Shown: piece by piece, positions 20,885 through 29,470 of the stretch
Layout: each line of letters starts with the position of its first letter
How positions within the stretch are numbered: position 1 is the stretch's first letter
Assembly (NCBI GenBank): GCA_021648375.1
Contig: JAKISW010000026.1
Span: 1-37,961 of the forward strand
Length of the DNA: 37,961 nucleotides
Direction: 5' to 3'
Source: Devosiaceae bacterium
GTDB lineage: Bacteria; Pseudomonadota; Alphaproteobacteria; Rhizobiales; Devosiaceae
Program-made: the position numbers and the translations under genes
The notes under the pieces: generated by a model
Told to the model about the DNA's origin: nothing
What the model saw: the letters and a program-made list of their open reading frames with translations, nothing else
Database searches by the model: none

Positions 20885-23329
20885 ATGGGTGCTTCAATTG
20901 TAGTTCGTGATCCGGTTTGCGGCATGGATATTGACATTAAAACGGTGGAACATCGCCACACGCACGAAGGCCATGAATTTGGTTTTTGCAGTTCCGGTTG
21001 CAAAGAAAAATTCATCAAAGAACCTGAAGCCCATATCAGCGCTAAAGATCCCGTATGTGGCATGGATGTGGACAAGGCCACGACTGCTCATACATTAAAG
21101 CATGAAGGGCAGGGGGTGTATTTTTGCTCGTCCGGTTGCAAAAGCAAGTTTGAAGCGGACCCAAAAAAATATGCGGATGGAGTTCCCAAAGCTGAGGAAA
21201 TGCCAAAAGGAACTATTTATGGCTGCCCCATGGACCCCGAAATTGAGCAGGAAGGGCCAGGCACCTGTCCGATTTGCGGCATGGCGCTGGAACCGCTTGG
21301 TGTGCCTACCGGTGATGAGGGGCCAAATCCTGAACTTGTGGACTTTTTTCGCAGGTTTTGGGTTGGTACGGTTTTAACTGTTCCCTTGCTGTTTTTAAGC
21401 ATGGGGCCTTTTATTGGCATTACGATATTTAACGAGATTTTTGGCAAGCAGACAGTGCTGTGGCTGGAGTTGATTTTGGGTACTCCGGTCATCCTTTGGG
21501 CCGGTTGGCCATTTTTGGTGCGCGGGGTTAATTCGGTTAAAACCTGGAACCTTAATATGTTCACCCTGATTGCCATGGGGATCAGTGCCGCCTGGGGATT
21601 TTCTGTAATCGCCGTATTTTTCCCGCAAATATTCCCGGACGGTTTCAGAAATCCCGATGGCAGTGTCGGAGTTTATTTTGAAGCCGGGGCGGTGATTGTT
21701 GTTCTGGTGCTTTTGGGGCAGGTTATGGAGTTAAAAGCTCGTGAACGCACCGGTTCGGCCATTAAGGCATTGCTGGATATGGCGGCAAAAACCGCCCGGG
21801 TTATTCGCCCTGATGGAAGTGAAGAAGAGGTGCCGCTGGAGAATGTGGTGGTTGGTGATATGATCCGCATCCGTCCGGGTGAAAAAGTGCCGGTGGATGG
21901 AGTTGTGGTCAAGGGCCGCTCTTCGATCGACGAATCCATGATATCTGGAGAGCCGGTGCCGGTGGAAAAAACTGAAGGCGATAAAGTCACCGGGGCTACC
22001 ATAAATGGCACCGGATCGCTGGTAATGGAAGCCAAACGTGTCGGCGGGGATACTATGTTATCCCAAATAGTGGATATGGTGGCCAATGCCCAGCGCTCGC
22101 GCGCACCTATTCAAAAACTTGCCGATGCGGTGGCGGGCAAATTCGTTCCGGCCGTTGTTATAATTGCCATAATTTCCTTTATTTCATGGGCCATATGGGG
22201 ACCAGATCCCGCGCTGGCCTATGGTCTGGTTTCGGCGGTTGCGGTTTTGATTATCGCCTGTCCGTGTGCCCTTGGTCTGGCAACGCCCATGTCTATTATG
22301 ACGGCTACCGGGCGCGGTGCCCAGGCCGGAGTTTTGATCAAAAATGCCGAAGCTTTGGAGACTTTTGCCAAAGTGGATACTCTGATTGTTGATAAAACCG
22401 GTACCCTGACCGAAGGCAAGCCAAAGCTTGTGGCGGTGCTGCCGGAAAAGGGTTTTGATGAAACCAATGTGTTGCAACTGGCAGCATCTTTGGAGCTTGG
22501 CTCGGAACATCCCTTGGCAGAATCAATTGTAAAAGGCGCTGAAGAAAGAGGTCTAAAACTATCTGAAGCCAGCGATTTTGAAGCCATAACCGGCAAGGGT
22601 GTAAAAGGAAAAGTCTCTGGAGTTGAAGTTGCTTTGGGCAATGCAAAAATGCTGGCCGAACTTGGTCTGGTTCCAGGGGACTTGAAAGCTGATGCCGATA
22701 TCCGCCGGGATGAAGGTGAAACTGTGATGTTTATTATTCTGGATGGCAAGATTGCCGGATTGGTAGCCGTTGCTGACCCGATTAAATCAACCACTCCGGC
22801 GGCGCTGAAAAAGCTGCACGAGGAAGGCTTTCGCATCATTATGGCAACGGGCGATAATGAACGTACCGCCAAAGCTGTGGCGGCAAAACTTGGCATTGAT
22901 GAAATTCGTGCCGATGTAATGCCTGCAGACAAGGCTCGCATTGTTGAAGAATTACAGGCCGAGGGTAAAATGGTGGCCATGGCCGGAGACGGGGTAAATG
23001 ATGCACCGGCTTTAGCTCAATCCAATGTGGGCATTGCCATGGGAACCGGAGCCGATGTGGCCATCGAGAGCGCTGGTTTTACGTTAATTAGCGGAAATCT
23101 GGATGGCATCGTTAGGGCCAGACGCTTATCGCGGGCTACCATGCGCAACATTAAGCAGAACCTGTTTTTTGCCATGATTTACAACGCTGCCGGAGTGCCG
23201 GTAGCGGCGGGAATATTGTTCCCGTTCATCGGACTTTTAATCTCACCGATATTTGCTGCGGCGGCCATGAGCTTTTCCTCCGTTTCGGTGATTGCCAACG
23301 CCTTGCGTTTGCGCTCGGTGAAGCTATAA
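20885..23329 (+). CDS. copA: Copper-translocating P1B-type ATPase with two YHS modules and a further Cys module
   Basis: The 814-aa Cu+-type pump has two N-terminal YHS modules (DPVCGM...FCSSGC, residues about 8-48 and 54-96) and a heavy-metal-binding module with CPMDP and CPICGMALEP (about 106-137), instead of the usual HMA (GMxCxxC) domains. The ATPase core is complete: the TGE loop appears as SGEP, the transmembrane CPC at 459-461 (ACPCALGLATP), DKTGT with the phosphorylated Asp503, the HP nucleotide motif in GSEHPLAES, and GDGVNDAP (701-708). AGGAG precedes ATG 20885. It exports cytoplasmic copper. The LldD-like gene starts 24 bases downstream and may be co-transcribed. Confidence 0.93.
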   Translation: MGASIVVRDPVCGMDIDIKTVEHRHTHEGHEFGFCSSGCKEKFIKEPEAHISAKDPVCGMDVDKATTAHTLKHEGQGVYFCSSGCKSKFEADPKKYADGVPKAEEMPKGTIYGCPMDPEIEQEGPGTCPICGMALEPLGVPTGDEGPNPELVDFFRRFWVGTVLTVPLLFLSMGPFIGITIFNEIFGKQTVLWLELILGTPVILWAGWPFLVRGVNSVKTWNLNMFTLIAMGISAAWGFSVIAVFFPQIFPDGFRNPDGSVGVYFEAGAVIVVLVLLGQVMELKARERTGSAIKALLDMAAKTARVIRPDGSEEEVPLENVVVGDMIRIRPGEKVPVDGVVVKGRSSIDESMISGEPVPVEKTEGDKVTGATINGTGSLVMEAKRVGGDTMLSQIVDMVANAQRSRAPIQKLADAVAGKFVPAVVIIAIISFISWAIWGPDPALAYGLVSAVAVLIIACPCALGLATPMSIMTATGRGAQAGVLIKNAEALETFAKVDTLIVDKTGTLTEGKPKLVAVLPEKGFDETNVLQLAASLELGSEHPLAESIVKGAEERGLKLSEASDFEAITGKGVKGKVSGVEVALGNAKMLAELGLVPGDLKADADIRRDEGETVMFIILDGKIAGLVAVADPIKSTTPAALKKLHEEGFRIIMATGDNERTAKAVAAKLGIDEIRADVMPADKARIVEELQAEGKMVAMAGDGVNDAPALAQSNVGIAMGTGADVAIESAGFTLISGNLDGIVRARRLSRATMRNIKQNLFFAMIYNAAGVPVAAGILFPFIGLLISPIFAAAAMSFSSVSVIANALRLRSVKL

Positions 23330-23353
23330 CCTTTTTAAGTTATAAGAAGGGTT

Positions 23354-24520
23354 GTGGTTTTGATGGGAAATATGAGTTCGGCACTTACGGTTGCTGATTT
23401 AAAGAAGCTTGCGCGCCGCAGGGTGCCAAAGATGTTTTTTGATTATGCGGATTCCGGGGCGCTTACCGAGCAGACCTATCGGGCCAATCAAAGCGATTTT
23501 GAGCAAATTCTGTTTCGTCAAAAAATTGCCCGCCCGCTTTCTAATCGCTCGCTCAAAACTACCATGATCGGGGAGGAAGTTTCGATGCCGCTGGCGCTGG
23601 CTCCAACGGGGATGGCCGGATTGCAGCATGCGGACGGAGAGATGCTGGCAGCAAAGGCGGCAGAAAAATTTGGCGTGCCATTTGTTTTGTCGACCATGAG
23701 CATCTGCTCGATTGAAGATGTAAAATCGGTAACAAAAAAGCCGTTCTGGATGCAGCTCTATGTATTGCGGGATAAGGATTTTGTAAAAAATCTTTTGGAC
23801 CGGGCAAAAAATGCCGGATGCTCGGCTTTGGTTTTGACTATGGATCTGCAAATTCTAGCCCAACGGCACAAGGATTTGCGCAACGGTTTGTCGGCTCCAC
23901 CAAAATTCACTCCAAAACATGTTTGGCAAATGGCAACCCGACCGTTCTGGTGTTGGAACCTGCTAAAAACCCCACGCAGGACTTTTGGCAATATTGTTGG
24001 GCATGCCAAGGGAGTGGGCGATCTCAGCTCGCTCGGCTCGTGGACTGCGGAACAGTTTGACCCGGAACTAAGCTGGGATGATGTGGCATGGATTAAGGAT
24101 TATTGGGGCGGCAAGCTGATCATCAAGGGAATATTGGATCCTGAGGATGCAAAAATGGCCGTTGAAACCGGCGCTGATGCGTTGATTGTTTCCAACCATG
24201 GGGGGAGGCAGCTTGATGGTGCTCCCTCATCAATCCGGGTGCTGCCGGAGATCGTTGAAGCGGTTGGTAAAAATATAGAAATCCATATGGATGGTGGCAT
24301 AACGAGCGGTCAGGATGTGCTAAAAGCTACAATGCTGGGGGCAAAGGGAACCTATATCGGGCGACCGTTTTTGTATGGGCTTGGGGCCGGAGGAGAGGCG
24401 GGGGTAAGGCGTTGTCTTGAGATTATTCGCGCTGAGCTTGATGTGAGCATGGCCCTTTGCGGGGAGCGCACAATCGAGAATGTCGGTCCCCACAATATTT
24501 ATTCTAACAATTTACTTTAG
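23354..24520 (+). CDS. FMN-dependent alpha-hydroxy-acid dehydrogenase (LldD / glycolate-oxidase family)
   Basis: The 388-aa product contains LTVADLKKLARRRVPKMFFDY, LAPTGMAGLQHADGE (FMN contacts), the PFWMQLYVLRD strand, TMDLQILAQRHKDLRNG, the lysine strand LIIKGILDPEDA, the catalytic-histidine motif IVSNHGGRQLDG, and DGGITSGQDVLKATMLGAKG for FMN phosphate. Members oxidise L-lactate, glycolate or mandelate. The start is uncertain: GTG 23354 is close to AGAAGG (23345-23350), and ATG 23363 or 23372 are alternatives. A lactate-type oxidase beside a TakP-like TRAP operon suggests 2-hydroxy-acid use, although copA is its immediate neighbour. Confidence 0.9.
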   Translation: MVLMGNMSSALTVADLKKLARRRVPKMFFDYADSGALTEQTYRANQSDFEQILFRQKIARPLSNRSLKTTMIGEEVSMPLALAPTGMAGLQHADGEMLAAKAAEKFGVPFVLSTMSICSIEDVKSVTKKPFWMQLYVLRDKDFVKNLLDRAKNAGCSALVLTMDLQILAQRHKDLRNGLSAPPKFTPKHVWQMATRPFWCWNLLKTPRRTFGNIVGHAKGVGDLSSLGSWTAEQFDPELSWDDVAWIKDYWGGKLIIKGILDPEDAKMAVETGADALIVSNHGGRQLDGAPSSIRVLPEIVEAVGKNIEIHMDGGITSGQDVLKATMLGAKGTYIGRPFLYGLGAGGEAGVRRCLEIIRAELDVSMALCGERTIENVGPHNIYSNNLL

Positions 24521-24588
24521 GTCCCGGACGCATAAGCAGGGTCAATGCCACGCGAAGGGTATATTGCGGGTATATCTTGTTGTCGTAT

Positions 24589-24798
24589 CTATTTGATCTT
24601 GCAGGTGGAAATTCCAACAATGCGATAAAGGGGGCAAAAGCCCATGGCTGCAGTCGCAATTAGAATTACGCCAACAATAATAAGAACGCTGCCCCAAAGG
24701 GTGCCAAGGGAAGCAAGATACATCCATGCGCCAACAGCAATGGCTACGCCCAGAACAACACGAATTAAACGGTCGATATTTGAGGTATTTTTACTCAT
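24589..24798 (-). CDS. DUF2892 small membrane protein
   Basis: The 69-aa product has two hydrophobic helices (RVVLGVAIAVGAWMYL and SVLIIVGVILIATAA) and ends MGFCPLYRIVGISTCKIK. The FCPLY and GISTC cysteine-containing ends are the hallmark of DUF2892 (PF11127), also found fused to rhodaneses such as YgaP. The function is unclear; links to sulfur or thiol stress are inferred from the fusions. It stands alone on the minus strand. Confidence 0.88.
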   Translation of the reverse strand: MSKNTSNIDRLIRVVLGVAIAVGAWMYLASLGTLWGSVLIIVGVILIATAAMGFCPLYRIVGISTCKIK

Positions 24799-24896
24799 AA
24801 TAGTTTCCTGACCTGATTTTTTACTTCCTGATTTTACCAGATGAAGCAGGTTTTACCAGTAGGAAATGTATAATATTTTTATGGAATTGAGCCAAA

Positions 24897-25541
24897 TCAA
24901 TCAGTTGTGATGATGCCGTTTTCAATGGCATAACGGGTCAGGCCCGCCGTTGTGCCGATGGCCAGTTTTTTCTTGATATTCTTGCGGTGGGTTTCGATGG
25001 TTCTGGTGGATATGGAAAGCAATTTGCCCGCATCTTTTGAGCTTTTTCCCTCTGCGACCAGAGCCAGAACGGATTTTTCTCTTTCGGTCAGAGGATTGGT
25101 TGAGCCTGGCAGGTTTTTCTCACTCATCAGAGCATTTGAAACCCCGGATGAAAAATAAGTACCCCCGGCGGCAACTGTTTCGATTGCGGAAATAATTTCG
25201 TTGGCGGGCACGTCTTTCAAGACATATCCGGCGGCTCCATACATAACCGAGGTTGATATATATTCACGATTGTCATGCATTGAGAGCATGAGAATTCTAA
25301 TTCGCGGGTGCTTTTCCTTGAACAGTTCAATGGCATCCAGTCCATTAATTTCATTCATGTTTATATCCATGAGCAAAACTTCAGGTTCCGTTCTGGCAGC
25401 GATTGCCAATGCCTCGGATACAGAGGCGGCCGCACCAACAACTTCGATGTGGGAATAGGTTTCGATAATGGCGCGAATTCCCTCAAGTACCAGGGGATGG
25501 TCATCAACCAGAAGTATATTTATGGCGCGGGTGGAACTCAT
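24897..25541 (-). CDS. NarL/FixJ-family response regulator
   Basis: The 214-aa product has a receiver domain (ILLVDDHPLVLEGIRAI; phosphoacceptor Asp59 in VLLMDINMNEI; the conserved lysine in GYVLKDV). It ends in a LuxR-type helix-turn-helix (LTEREKSVLALVAEGKSSKD then STRTIETHRKNIKKKL). Its ATG overlaps the end of the kinase gene by four bases (25538-25541), so kinase and regulator are translationally coupled. The probable target is the divergent TRAP operon at 27,181, since Cache-kinase/LuxR pairs next to transporters usually control them; this is inference. Confidence 0.92.
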   Translation of the reverse strand: MSSTRAINILLVDDHPLVLEGIRAIIETYSHIEVVGAAASVSEALAIAARTEPEVLLMDINMNEINGLDAIELFKEKHPRIRILMLSMHDNREYISTSVMYGAAGYVLKDVPANEIISAIETVAAGGTYFSSGVSNALMSEKNLPGSTNPLTEREKSVLALVAEGKSSKDAGKLLSISTRTIETHRKNIKKKLAIGTTAGLTRYAIENGIITTD

Positions 25542-27028
25542 GCTGGAACCTTTTTTTCTGGCACGGATCGCAAAATGGAGCGGGGCAGACGAGCGGTTAA
25601 AATGGTGCCGCTGGATGAAGATTGTACGCTTAGCGTGCCAGAAAAATGGGACATGCGCTCTTCCATATTTCTAAGGCCCAGTCCCGTGTTTATCTTATTG
25701 GTTTTTGAAATGCTTTTAGCACCGGACAAATCCCTGTCAGGTTGTTTTACTTTACCCTTGAAGCCTTTACCTTTGAAGCCTTGACCATTGTCCGTTATGA
25801 TCATGCGCAGGCCAGAGGGCTTTGAGGTGAGGTCTATGGTGACTTTGTTGGCATTGGAGTGACGCTCGATGTTGGACAGGGCTTCCTGGGCCACTCGATA
25901 GAGGGCGGTTTTTGCATCAGCGGGCAGCAGGTTTTTGAAAGAAACTGAATTAAGCTTTACCGTTATTCCCGTGCGTTCTGAAAAATTTTCTGTCAGCGCA
26001 ATCAAGGCTGATCTCAACCCAAGATCATCCAGAATACCGGGGCGCAAATCATGGGAAATCCTTCTTACCTCCCTGATGGCCCCGCTTAATCCTTTGGCGC
26101 CGCGCTCGATGGTGGCATGGGCATCGTGGGTGCCATTTTTAACACGGCGCTGGGCCAGATCCAGTAAATAGCGAACTCCGACCAGATGCTGTGATATGCC
26201 ATCGTGCAATTCGCGTGCAATGCGGGCGCGCTCTTCCTCCTGGGTGTCAATAATTCGCTGGGTCAACTCTTTAAGTTTATGATCGGCCATGCGCCGTTCG
26301 CGCAGATTGAGCAGCAGGCCGGTGAGAAAAACCACAATCACAGCGAGTAGTGTAATCATGGCGATAACAACAAAGGTGCTATCGATGCTTGATTTTAGTG
26401 CCAGATTGGCCGCCTCTGTCTGGGCAAGCACGTCATCTATATAAAGCCCTGTTCCAATCATCCAATCCCACTTATCAAGAGCAATGGCGTAGGAGAGCTT
26501 GTCAGCTATTTCCTCAGAGGAGGGTTTTTCCCATTTATAGTAATGAAAACCGCCGCCGGTGCGGGCGACATCAATAAGATTTTCGATTACCCGATCCCCG
26601 TCCGGGTCGGTCAGATCAATCCAGTTTTTGCCAATTCGAAACGGTTGTCTGGGATGCACAAGGTTGACCCCGTCAAAATCATAAACAAAGAAATAGCCAT
26701 CTTCAGAATAGGAAAGGGAATTTAGAATTTCTTTTACCTGTTGCTGGGCTTCGCTGTCATTTGGCCCGGCATTGTCATAAATTTCTTTAATTGAGGACAA
26801 GGCAAGATTGGTGTAGCTGATCAACTCGCTTTGTTTGGCTTCAAGCATGTTTTGCTCGAAGGTTGTTATACCCTGCTGTGCCAGGTCACGAGACTGAAAA
26901 GTTACCAATATGGTTATCGCCAAAATGGCGACAATCAGAGGCAGGGTGGCCAGGGCCAGAACTTGTTGTTTAAAGCTCATTTTCATGATCGAAAATATTC
27001 TTGCATTTGTTTTAATGTGCCAAGCCAT
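25538..27028 (-). CDS. Cache-domain sensor histidine kinase (HisKA_3 type)
   Basis: The 496-aa membrane kinase has transmembrane helix 1 (about 20-42), a periplasmic single Cache domain (about 45-205; YSEDGYFFVYDFDGVNLVHP, KWDWMIGTGLYIDD), and transmembrane helix 2 (about 217-241). A NarX-like dimerisation domain carries the phosphorylated His275 in RARIARELHDGISQHLVG. The ATPase domain has the N-box QEALSNIERHSNA, G1 DNGQGF and G2 GLGLRNMEERM. Between G1 and G2 there is an unusual Lys/Gly-rich insert containing a duplicated GFKGK. sCache domains of this kind often sense small carboxylates. ATG 26986 (MKMSFKQQ) is a plausible alternative start. Confidence 0.9.
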   Translation of the reverse strand: MAWHIKTNARIFSIMKMSFKQQVLALATLPLIVAILAITILVTFQSRDLAQQGITTFEQNMLEAKQSELISYTNLALSSIKEIYDNAGPNDSEAQQQVKEILNSLSYSEDGYFFVYDFDGVNLVHPRQPFRIGKNWIDLTDPDGDRVIENLIDVARTGGGFHYYKWEKPSSEEIADKLSYAIALDKWDWMIGTGLYIDDVLAQTEAANLALKSSIDSTFVVIAMITLLAVIVVFLTGLLLNLRERRMADHKLKELTQRIIDTQEEERARIARELHDGISQHLVGVRYLLDLAQRRVKNGTHDAHATIERGAKGLSGAIREVRRISHDLRPGILDDLGLRSALIALTENFSERTGITVKLNSVSFKNLLPADAKTALYRVAQEALSNIERHSNANKVTIDLTSKPSGLRMIITDNGQGFKGKGFKGKVKQPDRDLSGAKSISKTNKINTGLGLRNMEERMSHFSGTLSVQSSSSGTILTARLPRSILRSVPEKKVPA

Positions 27029-27180
27029 TTCTATGGGGCCAACGCTTAGAGGATGTGTCTCTGCGTAGTTCTGGGTAGAAAAAGCTGGGAAACAGAGTTA
27101 TTTTGTTATATGTCATATTATGGTGATGAGGCAACAAATGTCGCATCATCGCGATATTAGCGTTTTGGGAGGATTATTAT

Positions 27181-28263
27181 ATGGAACGCCGTAAATTTTT
27201 AACCGGTACTGCTTTGGCCGGCGCCGGAGCTGCAACAGTACTTGCAACTCCAGCACTTTCACAGGGCAGAGAAAAACTGACCATGGTTACTGCCTGGGGC
27301 CGTGGCGCCGCTGGCGTTTGGGATGCTGCTCAGCATTTCGCCGATAGTGTTGGCGCAATTAGTGATGGCACTTTGGAAATTGAATTGAAAGCTCAGGGTG
27401 AACTGGTTTCCGGTCTTCCTGCTGTTTTTGATGCTGTGACCTCAGGTCAGGCAGATATGTATCATGCCGCTGATTATTATTATGTTGGTCAGCACCCGGC
27501 AATGGCGTTCTTTACTGCCGTGCCTTTTGGTATGGTTCCGGCTGAATTGTTCAACTGGTACTATCACATGGGTGGTCATGAGCTGCATCGTGAAGTTGGC
27601 GAAGAGCTTGGCCTCGTGTCATTCCTTGGTGGTAACACAGGACCGCAGGCCGGTGGCTGGTTCCGTAAGGAAATCAACTCTGCTGCTGACTTTAACGGTT
27701 TGAAATTCCGCATGCCAGGTCTTGGCGGCGCAGCACTTGGTAAATTGGGTGCGTCCGTGCAAACCCTTCCAGGTGGTGAAATCTATCAGGCCCTTGCTTC
27801 TGGCGCTCTTGATGGAACCGAGTGGATTGGCCCGTGGGCTGATGAAACTGCCGGCTTCCAGGAAATCACGAAGTTCTATTATACTTCAGGTTTCCATGAG
27901 CCAGGTGCCGGTCTTTCCGTGGCAACAAATGCTGATCGTTTTAACGGACTTTCTGCAACTCATCAGAAAATCATTGAAATTGCTTCTGCAGAAACCAATC
28001 TGTGGAGCCTGCATCAGTTCCTGGCCAACAACTCTGAAGCTCTTGAGCGTTTGAAAGCCGGTGGCGTTAAAACTCTTGAGTTCCCTGATGATGTTTGGGA
28101 TGCATTTGGTGCGGCTTCGAAAGAAGTTATGGATGAAAACATGGATGATCCATTGTTTGCGAAAACATCAGAATCCATGCAGAATGCCATGCGTCTTTCC
28201 AACGATTGGAATACTCTGTCTTCGGTTGCTTATGCCCGTCAACGTACTCGCGTTATCGGTTAA
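27181..28263 (+). CDS. TRAP transporter substrate-binding protein, TakP-like
   Basis: The 360-aa product has a Tat-type signal (MERRKFLTGTALAGAGAATV, cleaved near ALSQG). The mature protein matches the 2-oxoacid-binding DctP subgroup typified by TakP: GELVSGLPAVFDAVTSGQAD, the YYYVGQ motif, LGGNTGPQAGGWFRKEIN with the carboxylate-binding arginine, and LDGTEWIGPWADE. TakP binds pyruvate and other 2-oxoacids, and close relatives bind lactate. GGAGG lies six to ten bases upstream of ATG 27181. It is divergent from the Cache kinase, and an alpha-hydroxy-acid dehydrogenase is nearby, supporting a lactate or pyruvate role. Confidence 0.92.
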   Translation: MERRKFLTGTALAGAGAATVLATPALSQGREKLTMVTAWGRGAAGVWDAAQHFADSVGAISDGTLEIELKAQGELVSGLPAVFDAVTSGQADMYHAADYYYVGQHPAMAFFTAVPFGMVPAELFNWYYHMGGHELHREVGEELGLVSFLGGNTGPQAGGWFRKEINSAADFNGLKFRMPGLGGAALGKLGASVQTLPGGEIYQALASGALDGTEWIGPWADETAGFQEITKFYYTSGFHEPGAGLSVATNADRFNGLSATHQKIIEIASAETNLWSLHQFLANNSEALERLKAGGVKTLEFPDDVWDAFGAASKEVMDENMDDPLFAKTSESMQNAMRLSNDWNTLSSVAYARQRTRVIG

Positions 28264-28290
28264 GCCTCTTTAGAAGAAACGATATTTGGG

Positions 28291-28320
28291 AAGCCGGGCG
28301 GGTTTCGCCCGGCTTTCTAT
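28291..28320 (+). terminator. Stem-loop after the TRAP binding-protein gene
   Basis: AAGCCGGGCG (28291-28300) pairs perfectly with CGCCCGGCTT (28306-28315) around GGTTT, followed by TCTATTT. It probably terminates most transcripts after the binding-protein gene, giving excess binding protein over membrane subunits, as is common in TRAP operons. Confidence 0.75.
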
Positions 28321-28416
28321 TTGGCGCCATGTTTTTTGACGTAAATTTGCTGATTAATTTCAATTTGATGTAAATTGTTACGAAAAATTCGTTTTGGCAC
28401 AATTGATACAGATGGC

Positions 28417-28462
28417 AAATTTGTGTGATGATACATTGTAAATTTGTATGGTGATACATTGT
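28417..28462. repeat. Two tandem 23-bp direct repeats upstream of dctQ
   Basis: AAATTTGT starts at 28417 and 28440, and TGATACATTGT lies at 28429-28439 and 28452-28462, so the whole 23-base unit is repeated head to tail with only a few mismatches. It sits 19 bases upstream of the dctQ start, behind the hairpin. It may be a pair of activator sites (about two helical turns apart) for a separate dctQM promoter. Confidence 0.7.
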
Positions 28463-28481
28463 CTTGCTGGGGGAGCGCGCG

Positions 28482-29465
28482 ATGGAAAATCTTTGGACAG
28501 TGCTGGTGAATTTCTTCATGGGGTTTGTAAACCTCATCATCTCGCCACTGCACCTTTATAATTTTCTAAATCTTGAAACGTTCAAGGAAAAAATGAGCGT
28601 CATCGTACTGGCCGGCCAGTCGCCGCAGTTCTTCTTTATGGTTTTTGCGCTGGTTATTATTCTTATTGCCGTCGGGTTTTACCGGCGCAGCTTCTTGCGC
28701 CAAACGGTTTACCGGCTTGAGATGTTTAATGGCAGAATGGGGCAGTTTGCGGCCTGGTTTGCCATTTTGATGATGTTGCAGCAGGTATTGATTATTGCAA
28801 TGGGGCAGATTTTCAGAGGTAATGAGCTTGTATTTGCTCCCTTTGGAATGGTACTTTTTGATCAGGAGCTGCAATGGATGTCTGGTCAGCTTAAGTTTTA
28901 TAATGCTATTTTGATCGCCTTTGCATCAGCCTACACCTTTATTGAAGGTGGGCATGTGCGGGTTGATCTGATTTATTCGGCGACCAAACGACGCACACAA
29001 TTGTGGCTCGATCTAATTGGTACACTGGTAATGTTTATTCCCTCAACTATAATGTTGTGGTGGTTCTCCTGGCCCTTAATGACCAATTCCATGTTTTCTC
29101 AACGGCCGCTAAATGTCTGGTCGTCTGCTTCAAGGTGGCGGGATTTTAAATGGGAATCTTCGGGAACCGCAGAGTTTAGCTGGGTATGGTCATTCAAAGT
29201 GCTGATTGTTGTATTTGCCGGATTGATGTTTATCACCGCCATCGCGTTTTTGCTGCGCAATATTTTAGCATTGCTGGAGCCTGATGATGAAATTCCCAGC
29301 CATTATTCATTTGAAAAAACTGCAACCGCAGATATGGGCGTAGCCGCTGCTGCACGCGATGCTTGCCGTCAGTCCCTGTCATTGGGGCGGCCGGTAAAGA
29401 CGCCTGTTGTTCAACCTAAAACCCCAACCCAGGTGGTTGAGGAATCGCCTGGTCACGGAGTTTAA
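28482..29465 (+). CDS. TRAP transporter small permease subunit, extended
   Basis: The 327-aa product is much longer than a usual DctQ (about 160-230 aa). It has an extra N-terminal amphipathic/hydrophobic region (VLVNFFMGFVNLIISPLHLY) and a long soluble C-terminus rich in Ala, Pro and Thr. The core helices and the INDUCED-loop-like FIEGGHVRVDLIYSAT are typical of DctQ (the GGHVRVD motif is diagnostic). ATG 28482 is chosen because GGGGGAG lies just upstream; an in-frame TTG at 28464 lies ahead of that ribosome binding site. It is followed five bases later by dctM. Confidence 0.86.
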   Translation: MENLWTVLVNFFMGFVNLIISPLHLYNFLNLETFKEKMSVIVLAGQSPQFFFMVFALVIILIAVGFYRRSFLRQTVYRLEMFNGRMGQFAAWFAILMMLQQVLIIAMGQIFRGNELVFAPFGMVLFDQELQWMSGQLKFYNAILIAFASAYTFIEGGHVRVDLIYSATKRRTQLWLDLIGTLVMFIPSTIMLWWFSWPLMTNSMFSQRPLNVWSSASRWRDFKWESSGTAEFSWVWSFKVLIVVFAGLMFITAIAFLLRNILALLEPDDEIPSHYSFEKTATADMGVAAAARDACRQSLSLGRPVKTPVVQPKTPTQVVEESPGHGV

Positions 29466-29470
29466 CTGAC

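Noticed and set aside
22219..22980. 253-codon minus-strand frame
   Set aside because: Antisense shadow of the copper ATPase catalytic region, Ser/Ala/Pro-rich with no recognisable domain.
28399..28470. Tandem 23-bp repeats as a possible CRISPR array
   Set aside because: Only two head-to-tail units with no spacer between them, and no cas genes in the window.
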